A stretch of DNA of 64,000 nt from Adenophora triphylla var. japonica (lineage: Eukaryota; Streptophyta; Magnoliopsida; Asterales; Campanulaceae): NCBI GenBank assembly GCA_022495995.1, contig JAFEMH010001488.1, forward strand, positions 62,001 through 126,000, read 5' to 3'. Positions 10,567 to 20,508 of this stretch are shown piece by piece (position 1 is the first letter of the stretch; each line of letters starts with the position of its first letter). Under the pieces are notes generated by a model. That model did no database searches. It saw only the letters and a list, made by a program, of their open reading frames with translations, and was not told the DNA's origin. Both the position numbers and the translations under genes were made by a program.

Positions 10567-11787
10567 TCAGTTGATCTTGCCGGCTTCATACAAGTCTTGG
10601 ATGGCATCCCTCAAATTGTAGCAATTGTTGGTGTCATGACCACTAAACTGATGGTAATCGCAAAATTTGTCGTGGTCCTAATCTTCTCTCATTTTCTTAG
10701 GATGATAGTCTTCCATTGGCTTCAATTTTCCTTGACCTACTAGATCATCGAACATCTCCTTAAGAGTAGTCCCTCCAAAATCATGATAGGTACGACCGGT
10801 GCTCCCCTTTATTGGACGATTCTCCTTTTCTGAATTCTTTTTAAGAAGGATCAATTCATCAGCTCTAAGGCCCAATTTATGGAGTTCAAGGAAACTAGGG
10901 AAGTAATTGCCGGCAAGCTTCTCTTGGTACTCTTCGCGGAGACATTGAAGTAGGATATGAATTTGTTTGTCTAGGCTTGGCCTATCAACGATTTCAGTCA
11001 GTTTGGTCCTCCATCTTTTGACGAAGTCTGCGAATGATTCCTTCGGAAGTTGCTTGGTTTGCTCAAGGTCTCTCCTAGTAGTGCGGTAGGTAGAGTTGTC
11101 CTCATATTGCTCTTGGAAGGCACGACTTGCGAGTGGCCAATCAAGCCTTGTAGAGAGTGGAAGAGTCATGTACCAATCTCTAACGGCACCATCAAGGGTT
11201 TGAGGGAAGCATTGAACTAGCAAGTTGTCATCGACACCCATAGGTAGCATGGCCCAAGAGTAGGTTTCCAAATGAGGTTTAGGGCAAGTAGAACCATTGA
11301 ATTTTGCAATGTCGGGTGTCTTGTACTTTCTAGGAAGCTTTGATATGGATTGACGAAGGGTATCATAGTCGATAGAGAGCGAGGCTCCCTTGCTCACATC
11401 GAGGGATGCAAGTTTCTTTTCTAGCATTGCCATGGTAAGGGGTTCGTCCTTGCTTTCTTTCTTGGAAGCATAACTCTCATTGTCGGAGGAGAAAGATGAT
11501 GAGCTAGACTCATACACCTTTTTCTTGTGCTTGCGGTGCCTTTTAGCTTTCTTAGGGTATGATACTTCATCATCGGAAGAGGTCCTACTTTCTTTCTTCT
11601 TTGAGCTTAATTCGTCCACTTTTAGTTTCATGGCTCGGAGTTCATCAACCATGGCTTTCATTTCCCCGGCTTGGATTCTCCTTTCAAGTTCTAATCGGGC
11701 CTCCATTTCATCGGCTTGGGCTTGTAGCATTTCTTCATATCGAATCCTTTGATCCTCAATTTCCTTCTTGAGTGCTTCGGAATTCAT
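10567..11787 (-). CDS. Gag protein of the gag-only element (one internal stop)
   Basis: Gag polyprotein for particle assembly. The ATG at 11787 opens a 369-codon frame ending in TAG at 10678-10680; the same frame then stays open to a TGA at 10567. The first 100 residues are a charged coiled coil (repeats of the EALKKEIEDQRIRYEEML kind), followed by a lysine/serine-rich stretch (about 65-105). The Retrotrans_gag core follows at about 165-290, with PDIAKFNGSTCPKPHLETYS, WYMTLPLS, WPLASRAFQEQY and the FADFVKRWR block. Beyond the stop the frame encodes a zinc-finger-like CDYH...GHDTNNC segment, so the TAG probably is a disabling mutation. The element encodes nothing else. Confidence is high for gag, moderate for its being non-functional. 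Confidence 0.88.
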
Positions 11788-12718
11788 CGTGTCGGAAAGA
11801 AATTGAGTTGTTACCGTTGGAGAGGTAAGGGAGCTTGACGACCTTAGAGATGAACTCGAGATATCCTAACGAAACGTCTTTTCGAATATTAGCCCCAAAC
11901 GATCCTAGATGGAGAAAAGGATGATGGTTAAAATTACCTCACGAGTGATTTTTTTTGAAGTTTTATTTTTATTAGAGACAGAGTTTTGACTCAAGGAGGG
12001 AGCGCACATCGATTATCAATCTCAAACACAGATTCTGCAAATAAAGTCTTGCGCGAGACAAGGGAATTTCGCACGAGACAACCATTCGGAAAGATGGATT
12101 TTTCCTAAATTCATAGCCGGACGGACAAATATCCGTTTTCTATCTAGCATCCTAGGTAAATCTTGCAGGCATACGTAATTCGAATCAAACCTAGGGACTC
12201 GGTAATTGGCCATTCTTTGTAAAATAAAGCCATGTAAAACTGATAGGAAGGATTTTTTTCTTTAAAGGGACTTCCGAAAGGGTCATTCCGAAGGGACTTT
12301 TTCTTTTTTCGAAGGGACTTTTCCGAATCCTTTCTCGATAGTCAATTTTACATTAGCTTTATTTTGGTCAAAGATAAGAAGAATCACCGAGTCAAAACCG
12401 ACCGGTCACGGAGTGATCCTAAAAGTCAATCTACATGAAAATGTGGTGATGCAGGGCTGGAAGGCTAGGCTCCCTGCGATATGACAATCTAAGTGAATTG
12501 AATACGCGGAGTGGGATTGTCCAACTTCGGAGAGACCGGCGACTAGGTGGTTACCGTCATCCGTCCTTAGTGTGGGTCCCGGGTTTATAGAGGGTATGCA
12601 GTGCAATGACAGTTATATCATGAGTGTGCGTGTGTGAGAGTCAATCTAGGTGATAGAGTAAAATAGAGATTTTTTTTTTTTGAAAAAACAAAAGAAAAAC
12701 AGATAGTGGCCGCACCAA

Positions 12719-12777
12719 GTGGTTGCCTACGTTTCTCCCAAACAAGGAAGACTCAGGCCCTCGTAGTTCCACATAAA
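12719..12777 (-). other. Conserved ACTACG...CGTAGG hairpin motif, 5' copy
   Basis: Minus strand runs from GGAACTACGAGGGCCTGAGT to GAAACGTAGGCAACC. It matches the copy beside the polypurine tract in layout, giving one copy near each end of the internal region. Confidence 0.55.
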
Positions 12778-13048
12778 GAGAGATAAAGAGAGATAAATAG
12801 ATTAATTTATAACTCCCGAATCTCCAATGGACCGGACTTTAATTAAATAAAACTCAATCGCACGCAGTTCATAAATAATAATCAATTATTTAAATGAAAT
12901 AAAGATTCGAGTTCTACACCTTAAGGGAGGCCTTATGATGTGGGAACTCTGCATATAATGAATTCTGGGATCCCCCTTGCGTGTTCGGCTCTTGTCTTGG
13001 ATTATGAGATGAACGGGAGAAATCAGAAAACAACCAGATTGCCGAGGC

Positions 13049-13086
13049 GATATCTCGCGCGAGATATGATATCCCGTGCGAGATAT
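13049..13086 (-). other. Palindrome pair repeated in the leader
   Basis: Plus strand GATATCTCGCGCGAGATATG followed by ATATCCCGTGCGAGATAT. It is the same pair as in the LTR, but in the transcribed leader close to the primer site. Confidence 0.8.
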
Positions 13087-13176
13087 GCCTCGTCTGAGAG
13101 CAGAAAATTGAATTTACAATTTTTTTTTAAAACCTCTCTTTTAATTTTGACGCAAGTTTAAGCCTCTTAATTTTAA

Positions 13177-13196
13177 GTCCCCAGCGGAGTCGCCAC
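13177..13196 (-). other. Primer binding site of gag-only element
   Basis: On the minus strand GTGGCGACTCCGCTGGGGAC lies directly after the LTR end CTACA. This TGGCGACTC...CTGGGGA box is known next to plant Ty3 LTRs; the tRNA isotype was not determined. It fixes the orientation of the element as minus. Confidence 0.85.
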
Positions 13197-14251
13197 TGTA
13201 GCGTTGTGAGAAAGAATTTTATCTTTTTGAGTCGCCACCTATATTATTCGCTTGGAAACATAGGAAAACCATTTTGAAAGAGATTTGGGTTCGGGGCTTA
13301 GGTTATGGAATGGGTAGGTCAAGGAGCATCCATTCCACCCAATCCTGAGATCGGTCTTGCTAAAGAAAAGAGAGGTTTTCAATCTTTACAATATATAGAA
13401 TTAAAGAAAACAAGTAAACCCTAATCAATTTCTTGATTAGGAATGTCGGATTGTATGCTTCGAGATCGCCTCCATTGACTGAAGGGACTCTAGGCTAATC
13501 CTTTTGATGGGATTACACTACTCTAAAATCAATAGAGGGGTTGAGAAGAGAAACGAAAGTTAAAGGATGATTACCTTTTTGTGAAGGAATTCGTACAGAG
13601 TTTCGACTCAAGTTTAGAGTTGAAACTTGATACGGACAGAGCTTCGCCTCGATCCTTGATTTGGATCTTGATGCGGACAGAGCTTCGCCTTGGTCCTTTG
13701 ATTCGGGCTTCGATGTTTGTTAATCAACAAGGTTGATGAACAAACTTTGAGAGTTGTTTGTGAGTGATTTGAAGGAGTCTTTCGTGGAAAGAAACCAACA
13801 AAATGTGTGTGTTGTGTGTTTTCTTGATCAAGGATCAGAATTGTCGACCTCCGAAACACTGAAAGTCATACAGTATTTATAGGAGGTTGGAGAGGTGAAG
13901 GTGGAGAGGTAAAATCCCCTAGGAAGGTTCCAAAACTCCGTTCTGATTGGATACCCGAATTGATAAGGTTTTATCCAAAAAGAGAGTTTGAAAACGGAAA
14001 AGGAGAGTGATTTCTGCACATCCTGTCGAGGGGATATCTCGCGCGAGATATGATATCTCGTGCGAGATAACTAGTCATTTGACTATTTTGTCCTCTTCAG
14101 TTGTTCCGTTAGTCAGTTAGGTCCAAAACTAACGAGGTTAGTTAGAAACTTAACGAAACATGACGAAACTGATATGCTTTCATCAAAACACAAAAGAGAG
14201 ATGAAGAGTAGTGTAATCATGTAATTATGAGTTCAGAATGGGGTGTCTACA
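13197..14251 (-). repeat. Upstream (5') LTR of gag-only element
   Basis: Second LTR, 1,055 bp, matching 6345-7398. It is next to the primer site on its left and the acagg duplication on its right. It carries the palindrome pair (14034-14069) and the TATA box (13881-13874, minus strand). Confidence 0.95.
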
Positions 14252-14256
14252 ACAGG

Positions 14257-14481
14257 CCTCATAGGGAAAAACTCCATGTTATAAGGGAGGAGACTGTCTC
14301 CAACAAGAAATTTAAAGACCAGATACATGAGCTCAGCAAGGTCTACCACATCCCCACCTGGATCCATAAGGAGGAGGAAATCATTAGCTTCTCCCCAAAT
14401 GAGTTAGATGAAAGTTACGCGGCTCGTGAACAACCCTTGGTAATCTAAGGAAGGATTGATAAGTGTGAAACAGAGAGACTC
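14257..14481 (+). pseudogene. Tat gag end and protease start
   Basis: The gag frame broken at 6344 resumes here in the same frame after the duplicated acagg. The 14257-14448 part continues with LHVIREET, then FKDQIHELSKVYHI, and EEIISFSPNELDESYAA, then QPLVI, wording found at the gag-protease junction of Tat-type polyproteins. A TAA follows PLVI, and the next codons (GRIDKCETERL) look like the protease lead before its catalytic Asp. The frame is cut at 14481, five bases gactc before the next LTR. Confidence 0.75.
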
Positions 14482-16287
14482 TGTTTTTTCAGAACCTAAC
14501 GGTTCTTTTATACCGCAAGTGCATGGGTTATTGAAAGTATATCAAAGGCAAATGCGGGTCGATCCAACGAAGACAAGGTTTACTATATATGATACTTGTT
14601 TTTATTAAAATAAATAAATAAAATATGATTGGGGGAGATTTATTGTGGTTATGAAAATACTAGAAATATACACAAACTACTCTAACTTAGGTTAAATTCT
14701 TATAATAAAAGTATTCCCGAGATTGGAAATCGAACAACATATATTCATCAAGTAATCATGTTTTAAATCAAAGTTTTCATCAAAACAACAAGGATGGTGC
14801 ATTGAGCCTATACTACTTCTCACGATCAAGCAAGTAATATTTGTATTCTTCACTAATTATGCCATATCTCTCGATGACCCATAAATTAGTAAGAATCCAT
14901 TAGTGTTTATAAAGTCCACATACTTTCAATTTAAGGAACATCCCTAGGTCATTAAACTACTCTCGTGATTAATGAAACCTAGTTTACTTCATATGGTTCC
15001 GCTAACCGAGATTCTCCGCTAGGTACTTCTCTCAATTAACTAGGGTTCATATAAATATGAATGTCTTCATATTTGTAGGCATTTAAGAATGATATGAAGA
15101 AATTATTTTAAGATGAAAATGTCAGAAATCAAGAATGATACGCTAAGTTGTGCTAACTACTCATATCCAAGGCCTAGCACATGTATCTTAAGACTGACAC
15201 GGCCTATCTCTCGAGGGTTCCGTATAAGTCAAAATCCATTATAGCTCATGTTAATTCCACGTATTTTCCACTAAAGCATCACCCCTAGACCATTAAACTA
15301 CACCAGTAGATTAATGAAGCCCAGTTCAATTCAAATGGTTCTGCTAATCAAGATTCTTCACCGGGATCCATCTCTTGATTAACTAAAATTATACAAATAA
15401 GGACGTCTCCCTACTGTAAGCGTTAAAAGATTAATAAGAAGAGAATTGATTTGACATGAAGAAGAAGTATAAATTATAAAGATGAACATATAATTGTCGA
15501 GTTTCCGACCCCAAGAACTTGGAGGATTACTTACTATTCATTGAATTTATCATAACAAAAGAAGAAGAAGTAAGCATAGAAATATAAATAAGGGAAGAGT
15601 TTTTTATAAAAGAGAGACAACGGCTGGAAAGAAATCTTCAATATTGTATTGCATTCACAATCTTTAAAGATGTATAAGAACTCTTAAGAACTATTGATAA
15701 TTCTTGAAGAATTGTGTATAAATATATTGCTAGAGCGTTTTACTATTTAGTCTAGGTATTTTCTGATCCCTTCGAATGTTTTTTGATCCATTTATGGATG
15801 TCTCAAACTGATTATTAGGGCCCTTTATATAGACATTTAGGCTAAGGTTCGGATCTCTTCAAAAAGGCACCCTTTAGGCTGATAAGCAGGTGCTCGACCG
15901 AGTCAAAAAATGTGCTCGACCGAGCAAGTAGATGCTCGGGCGAGTCAAGGATGGTGCTCGACCGAGCAAGGCCTTCCATCAAAACTCTTCATTCTGGTCC
16001 CTTCTGCTCTGCCGAGGCATATGAGGTGCTCGGCCGAGCATCAGCTGACTTGGGCTAACTTTCTGAAATCTTCAATTTTGACTCATCTATTTCCATATGA
16101 TTTACTTTAAGCTCCTTATACTTTAAAATGTGCACTTAAGCCCTGTAAAATCATAAAAAAAATACCAACCAAGCGTAAAATCCATAAAACAAAATAAAAG
16201 AAGTTAAACTAAACTAAATTTGAACTAAAATTAAAGTATATGATACAATTATAATACTATAAATGACAATAAAATAGCCCCTTATCA
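14482..16287 (-). repeat. Complete LTR of LARD-like element
   Basis: 1,806 bp. The minus strand starts TGATAAGGGGCTATTTTATT and ends TTCTGAAAAAACA. Its first 880 plus-strand bases match 19612-20487. The block GATTCTCCGCTAGG...CAATTAACTAGGG is repeated internally as a diverged copy at about 15350, so the LTR itself contains an old duplication. Confidence 0.85.
15822..16040 (-). promoter_or_regulatory. CGNNCG palindrome cluster and TATA box
   Basis: Five palindrome units: TGCTCGACCGAG (15891), TGCTCGACCGAGCA (15913-15926 and 15955-15968), a GCTCGGGCGAGT variant near 15933, and TGCTCGGCCGAGCA (16027-16040). On the minus strand they lie upstream of CTATATAAAG (15832-15823), about 60 bp away. The arms are identical to those in the Ty1/copia LTR at 40300. 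Confidence 0.85.
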
Positions 16288-17146
16288 ACTCCCCCACACT
16301 TAAACATTGCTTGTCCCCAAGCAAGTATTGAATCAAAAATAGAAGAGAGAGAGAAGTAAATGACCAAAAAGAAAGATTAAAACGATAAAAATAAATAAGT
16401 GGCTCCATTTTAGATTTGGTGAGTTGCCAAAGATGTTTCCTTAAGAAAATGATTTTCAACATTGATTCATATCATCCAAAATTTGAAAGTATTTTCTAAA
16501 ACAAAAATATTTAAAGCATATTGGAGTTTAGATAAAAGAACTAAAAATTAAGTTTGCATAAATAAATGCTTTCCTAAGCAAAAGTTTGGAAGTGAAGATG
16601 CTTGGATTGAAAAATATTTTAAAATGGGAAGAGATTTGTTATGCTCTTTAAGGACTTAGAATGATGATTTCACTTTAGAAAGTCACTTTAAAGATCTTAG
16701 CACGACATTCTGGGATCACAATTGATGGACGTGTTAATGGACGTGGGAAGGAAGGGGTCAAGGCTAGCATATCAAGCAACATTCTTAAAAGAGGATACAA
16801 CTTTTTTGAAATGTCATCACATCTTGCTTTTTATTGTCTCACTCTAATAATGATTTATTCATTTTGATTTTCGAGTGAAAAAGTTTATTGAAGCAAGATG
16901 TGCTAATTTTTATGCTTAACTAGCCTTGAAGATGGAATGGAGGTAAAAAGTGATAAAAAAAAAAGGTGCATAAAGAGATGAGTGCCTTTCAAAAATGAAT
17001 TTCAAGAATGAAAGTTTCGAAGCACAAAAATAATCATTTCAAGAATAATGATTAGTATTTAATTTTCCAAGATTTTCAAAAAAAAAAAATGCTTTTAGAG
17101 CAATTTTATTTATACTAAATTAATTTATAATTATTTTATCCATCTC
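16288..17146 (-). other. Internal non-coding region, polypurine side
   Basis: Starts with the polypurine tract (minus GTGTGGGGGAGT, 16288-16303). AT-rich, with no ORF of retroviral type. Its last 115 bp are duplicated at 18372-18493. Confidence 0.6.
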
Positions 17147-17457
17147 CACTACAAGAAAAATTGCATTTGGCGACGGCAAAATTCCATCGCATATGCTCAA
17201 TAATTCATCGCATATACATATTCGTGATGATTTGGGCCCTCAGAATGACCATCGCATAATGCCTTGTCACTATAGGTTTATGTGACGGGGTAAGCAATCG
17301 CATAATATTTTAGACGGCTTTTTCCGCCATATATATAAAATGCATTTTCTTTTTTTGTTTATTAATTAATATATACTTGGCCGTCACATAATAAGAACAT
17401 TTTGATGGTTTTTTTAGCCATCGCATATTTGTGTATATATTTTACACACACACACAC

Positions 17458-17546
<89 letters not shown>

Positions 17547-18371
17547 GCCATAGCATAAACACCCCCCAATAGAATTTATTTATTTTTACCATTCAGCCCC
17601 TGATTTTGTTTTCACCTGCTTGAAAATAACAATTAATTTTAACAAAATTTAGACATAAAATTCTTAATATTAACTTGGTAAGAAACCACATACTTGTCCA
17701 AAATATATATACCAAGTACCCTGTTAATTACAACTGAGTCAACCTAGAAATTACCACACACAAACCTATCCAAAAACTTGCCAAACATTCACATAGTAGT
17801 CTAGAAGCAAAACCAAATAGTAGTCTAGAAGCAAGTTCACATAATAGTCTAGAATCAAAAATATATATCAACTATGGTATCTCATCATCATTCTCACCAT
17901 CGCCATCAAAAGGAGATTCCATCGTTGGACTAGCATTGATGAACAAATGAGGAGGAGGACACGAACCCATTCCACATATCTTTGCCATTTCAGCCCACAT
18001 AGGAGCCATGGTGTTAAAATAGGCCTTTAGTACCTTATTTTCTTTGGAATCTTCATCACTTTTATTTTTCATTTAATTTAAATCTTCTTTCAACCCCTTA
18101 ATTTCCTCGATCGAATTTTCCAAAGAAACATATGCTGCATAATCAACTGATGATGCGCAACCGAACGTTGTGAAAATTTCTCTCCAGGTCGATTAAGCAG
18201 CCTTCCTTTCTTTACACCTCCAGCTACCACCTGCCATGTCGTACAACCTGGATCTGAAATTGCATCACATTCGGGGTTCAAAATTGCATTGACAGGAACT
18301 GTAGGATCCAACCCATTCACTGCACGTAATTCATTTGCATAGGCCTCCTATACATTTGACAAAATAATAAA
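17147..18371. mobile_element. CACTA (En/Spm-type) element fragment
   Basis: It starts CACTACAAGAAAAATTGCAT, the hallmark 5' terminus of plant CACTA elements, followed by sub-terminal copies of the CATCGCATA and CGTCACATAATA kind. The matching right terminus CTTGTAGTG is missing. Near its other end the minus strand holds two weak ORFs (18072-17872 and 18320-18090); the latter has GGVKKGRLLNRPGEKF, faintly like a Transposase_24 segment. The element is flanked by two copies of the same 115-bp host sequence, so its right end was lost in a rearrangement. Confidence 0.65.
17446..17545. repeat. TA-rich microsatellite
   Basis: About 100 bp of CA then TA repeats with a few TACA breaks. The isoleucine/tyrosine-rich ORF across it is an artefact of the repeat. 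Confidence 0.95.
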
Positions 18372-18493
18372 ATTACCATCATTTCAAGAATAATGATTAG
18401 TATTCAGTTTTCCAAGATTTTCAAAAAAAAAAAATCTTTTAGAGCAAATTTATTTATACTAAATTAGTTTATAATTATTTTATCCATCTCCCA
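18372..18493. repeat. Duplicate of 17034-17146
   Basis: From ATTTCAAGAATAATGATTAG to ATTATTTTATCCATCTCC the sequence repeats the bases just left of the CACTA start with few changes. It then continues into CAATATACCCC, the likely original flank. Direct copies of this length are far longer than a CACTA target duplication (3 bp). Confidence 0.85.
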
Positions 18494-18593
18494 ATATACC
18501 CCTAAATTCAATTTCTAGGAAATGTTTTCAAATTTTATAAAAGGGATAGAAATTGATTTTAAAGGCGACTAAATAAGCTTTAATGCTTAGAAC

Positions 18594-19053
18594 TAGGGAT
18601 GGCAACGGGGCGGGTTCGGGACGGGTTTTCCATTTCCCAAACCCGCCCCTATAGTCATCTACCTTTTATCGAACCCGCCCCACCCCGGTAATTGGACTAC
18701 CCGAACCCGCCCCGCCCCGAAAGTTGCAGTTCCATGGAAACTGAAATTGCTACAAAAGTATACATTAACATTGGCCTAAGAAACTCAAGAAAATTGAAAT
18801 GTGCTTCAAAACCAATGAAAACACTATCCTGAAGGCAGAAAAAACAAAATCATCTCTAGATCAAATATTCCTACAAGCAAAGCAGGGGTATTTAAGTAAT
18901 TTCATACTTAATCGGGGCGGGTTCGGGGCGGGGCGGGGGTAAACCCGAACCCTAGAAAAACTCGTCGGGTTTTCAAAATTGGATCCCAAACCCGGCCTAT
19001 TAGGGTCGGGTCTTTTCGGGTTCGGAGCGGGTTCGGGTTTTTTGCCATCCCTA
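18594..19053. mobile_element. hAT-type non-autonomous element, 460 bp
   Basis: Termini TAGGGATGGCAACGGGGCGG and the inverted ...TTTTGCCATCCCTA, flanked by the perfect 8-bp duplication cttagaac (18586-18593 and 19054-19061). An 8-bp duplication points to an hAT transposase. The sub-terminal regions are rich in GGGTTCGGG and its complement. No coding capacity. Confidence 0.9.
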
Positions 19054-19061
19054 CTTAGAAC

Positions 19062-19611
19062 ACCTTATCATCATAGGGAGATTTTTTTTTAACTGAAAAT
19101 AAACTAATATGCAACAAAAAAAAAGCGGGTATGAAGAATCCTCCCCCACACTTGAAATGAACATTGTTCTCAATATTTCAAGGACAATATGAAAAATAAG
19201 ATAAGAATGGGATGGGGTGAAAGAAAGATGAATTTACAAAGATGGTGGTTAGAGAGGGGTTTGGGAGAGAGGATGAGGAAGATGAATTAAAAATTTGGAA
19301 AAGAAAAAACCTGTCTTTTGACTGAAAAAATTTCTTCGGATACATTTTGCTCGGCCGAGCATGAGCCTTGACTCGGCCGAGCGCAAAGCTCCCGTTTTGA
19401 TGTATCTTCTGTTCTGTCTTGCTCGGCAAAGTCATGTGAGGTGCTCGGCCGAGCACTTCCTATAAATGTTTTTTTTTGTATATACCTACAAAACAGAATT
19501 AGTACATAACATAATAATAATAAAGAATAATATATAAATAAAAAATATAAATAATAAGGATAAATATCAAAAATTAAACCTTTATCCCCGACAACGGCAT
19601 CAAAAACTTGT
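19062..19611 (-). other. Internal region next to primer site
   Basis: Non-coding leader side of the LARD-like element. It contains palindromes TGCTCGGCCGAGCA (19348), GACTCGGCCGAGCG (19370) and GTGCTCGGCCGAGCAC (19441-19456), repeating the LTR motif, and ends with the primer site (19607-19585, minus). Confidence 0.7.
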
Positions 19612-20487
19612 TGTTTCAGAACCTAACGATTCTTTTTGTACCGCAAGTACGGGTTATTGATAGTATAGTAAAGGCAAATGCGGGTCGATCCCACGAAGAC
19701 AAGGTTTACTATATATGATACTTGTTTTTATTAAAATAAATAAATAAAATATGATTGGGGGAGATTTATTGTGGTTATGAAAATACTAGAAACATACACA
19801 AACTACTCTAACTTAGATTAAATTCTTTTAATAAAAGTATTCCCGGGATTGGAAATCGAACAACATATATTCATCAAGTAATCATGTTTTAAATCAAAGT
19901 TTTTATCAAAATAACAAGGATGGTACATTGATCATATACTACTTCTCACGATCAAGCAAGTAATATTTGTATTCTTCACTAATTATGCCCTATCTCTCGA
20001 TAACCCCAGAAATTAGTAAGAATCCATTAGTGTTTATAAAGTTCACATACTTTCCATTCAAGGAACATCCCTAGGCCATTAATCTACTCTCGTGATTAAT
20101 GAAACCCAATATAATTCATATGGTTCCGCTAACTGAGATTCTCCGCTAGGTACTTTTCTCAATTAACTAGGGTTCATACAAATATGAACGTCTTTATATT
20201 ATTAGGCATTTAAGAATGATATGGAAAAATTGTTTTAAGATGAAAATTTCAGAAATCAAGGATGATACGCTAAGTTGTGCTAACTACTCATGTCTAATGC
20301 CTAGCACATGTATCTTAAGACTAACACGGCCTATCTCTCGAGGGTTCCGTATAAGTCAAAATCCATTATAGCTCATGTTAATTCCATGCATTTTCCACTA
20401 AAGGATCACCCCTAGACCATTAAACTACACTCGTAGATTAATGAAGCCCAGTTCAATTCAAATGGTTCCGCTAATCAAGATTCTTCA
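19612..20487 (-). repeat. Truncated LTR of LARD-like element
   Basis: Matches the first 880 bases of the left LTR (from TTCAGAACCTAACG to CTAATCAAGATTCTTCA) and then stops; the following bases belong to the Tat antisense ORF. The missing half includes the promoter palindromes and the TATA box. Confidence 0.88.
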
Positions 20488-20508
20488 ACGGCCTCTGGCA
20501 CCTTGGCC

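Larger units (their letters stand above)
11788..13176 (-). other. Leader region of gag-only element
   Basis: Non-coding leader between primer site and gag start on the minus strand. It contains further CGNNCG-type palindromes at 13049-13086 and near 12046-12079, a copy of the ACTACG...CGTAGG motif (12719-12777) and GAAGGGACTTTTCCGAA-type short repeats near 12270-12330. ORFs here are below 75 codons and unconvincing. Confidence 0.65.
6345..14251 (-). mobile_element. Gag-only Ty3-type LTR retrotransposon (TR-GAG/LARD-like)
   Basis: Complete element with LTRs of 1,054 and 1,055 bp, TG...CA ends on the minus strand (TGTAGACACC start) and a perfect 5-bp target duplication acagg at 6340-6344 and 14252-14256. 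Going right to left it has LTR, primer site, a 1.4-kb leader, one gag ORF, a long non-coding 3' region with minisatellites, a purine tract and the second LTR. There is no protease, reverse transcriptase or integrase, so it must borrow these from an autonomous relative. By eye the LTRs differ at roughly 20 positions, about 2%, so the insertion is moderately recent and younger than the Tat host. Confidence 0.95.
14482..20487 (-). mobile_element. Non-autonomous Ty3-type (LARD-like) element, right LTR truncated
   Basis: LTR element in minus orientation inserted in the Tat protease. The left LTR (14482-16287) is complete, the right one (19612-20487) covers only its first half. On the minus strand a TTTTTGATGCCGTTGTCGGGGA-type primer site (19607-19585) adjoins the right LTR, and the tract GTGTGGGGGAGT adjoins TGATAAGGGGC at the left LTR (16287). 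There is no gag or pol ORF. The internal part carries a CACTA fragment and an hAT element. The expected second target copy (gactc) is lost because the right LTR breaks off at 20487, where Tat antisense sequence follows. Confidence 0.85.

Noticed and set aside
13177..13196. tRNA-like sequences beside LTRs
   Set aside because: These are primer binding sites complementary to tRNA 3' ends; no cloverleaf or RNA polymerase III boxes follow, so no tRNA gene is called.
17362..17592. Minus ORF rich in Ile and Tyr
   Set aside because: It is a translation of the TA/CA microsatellite.
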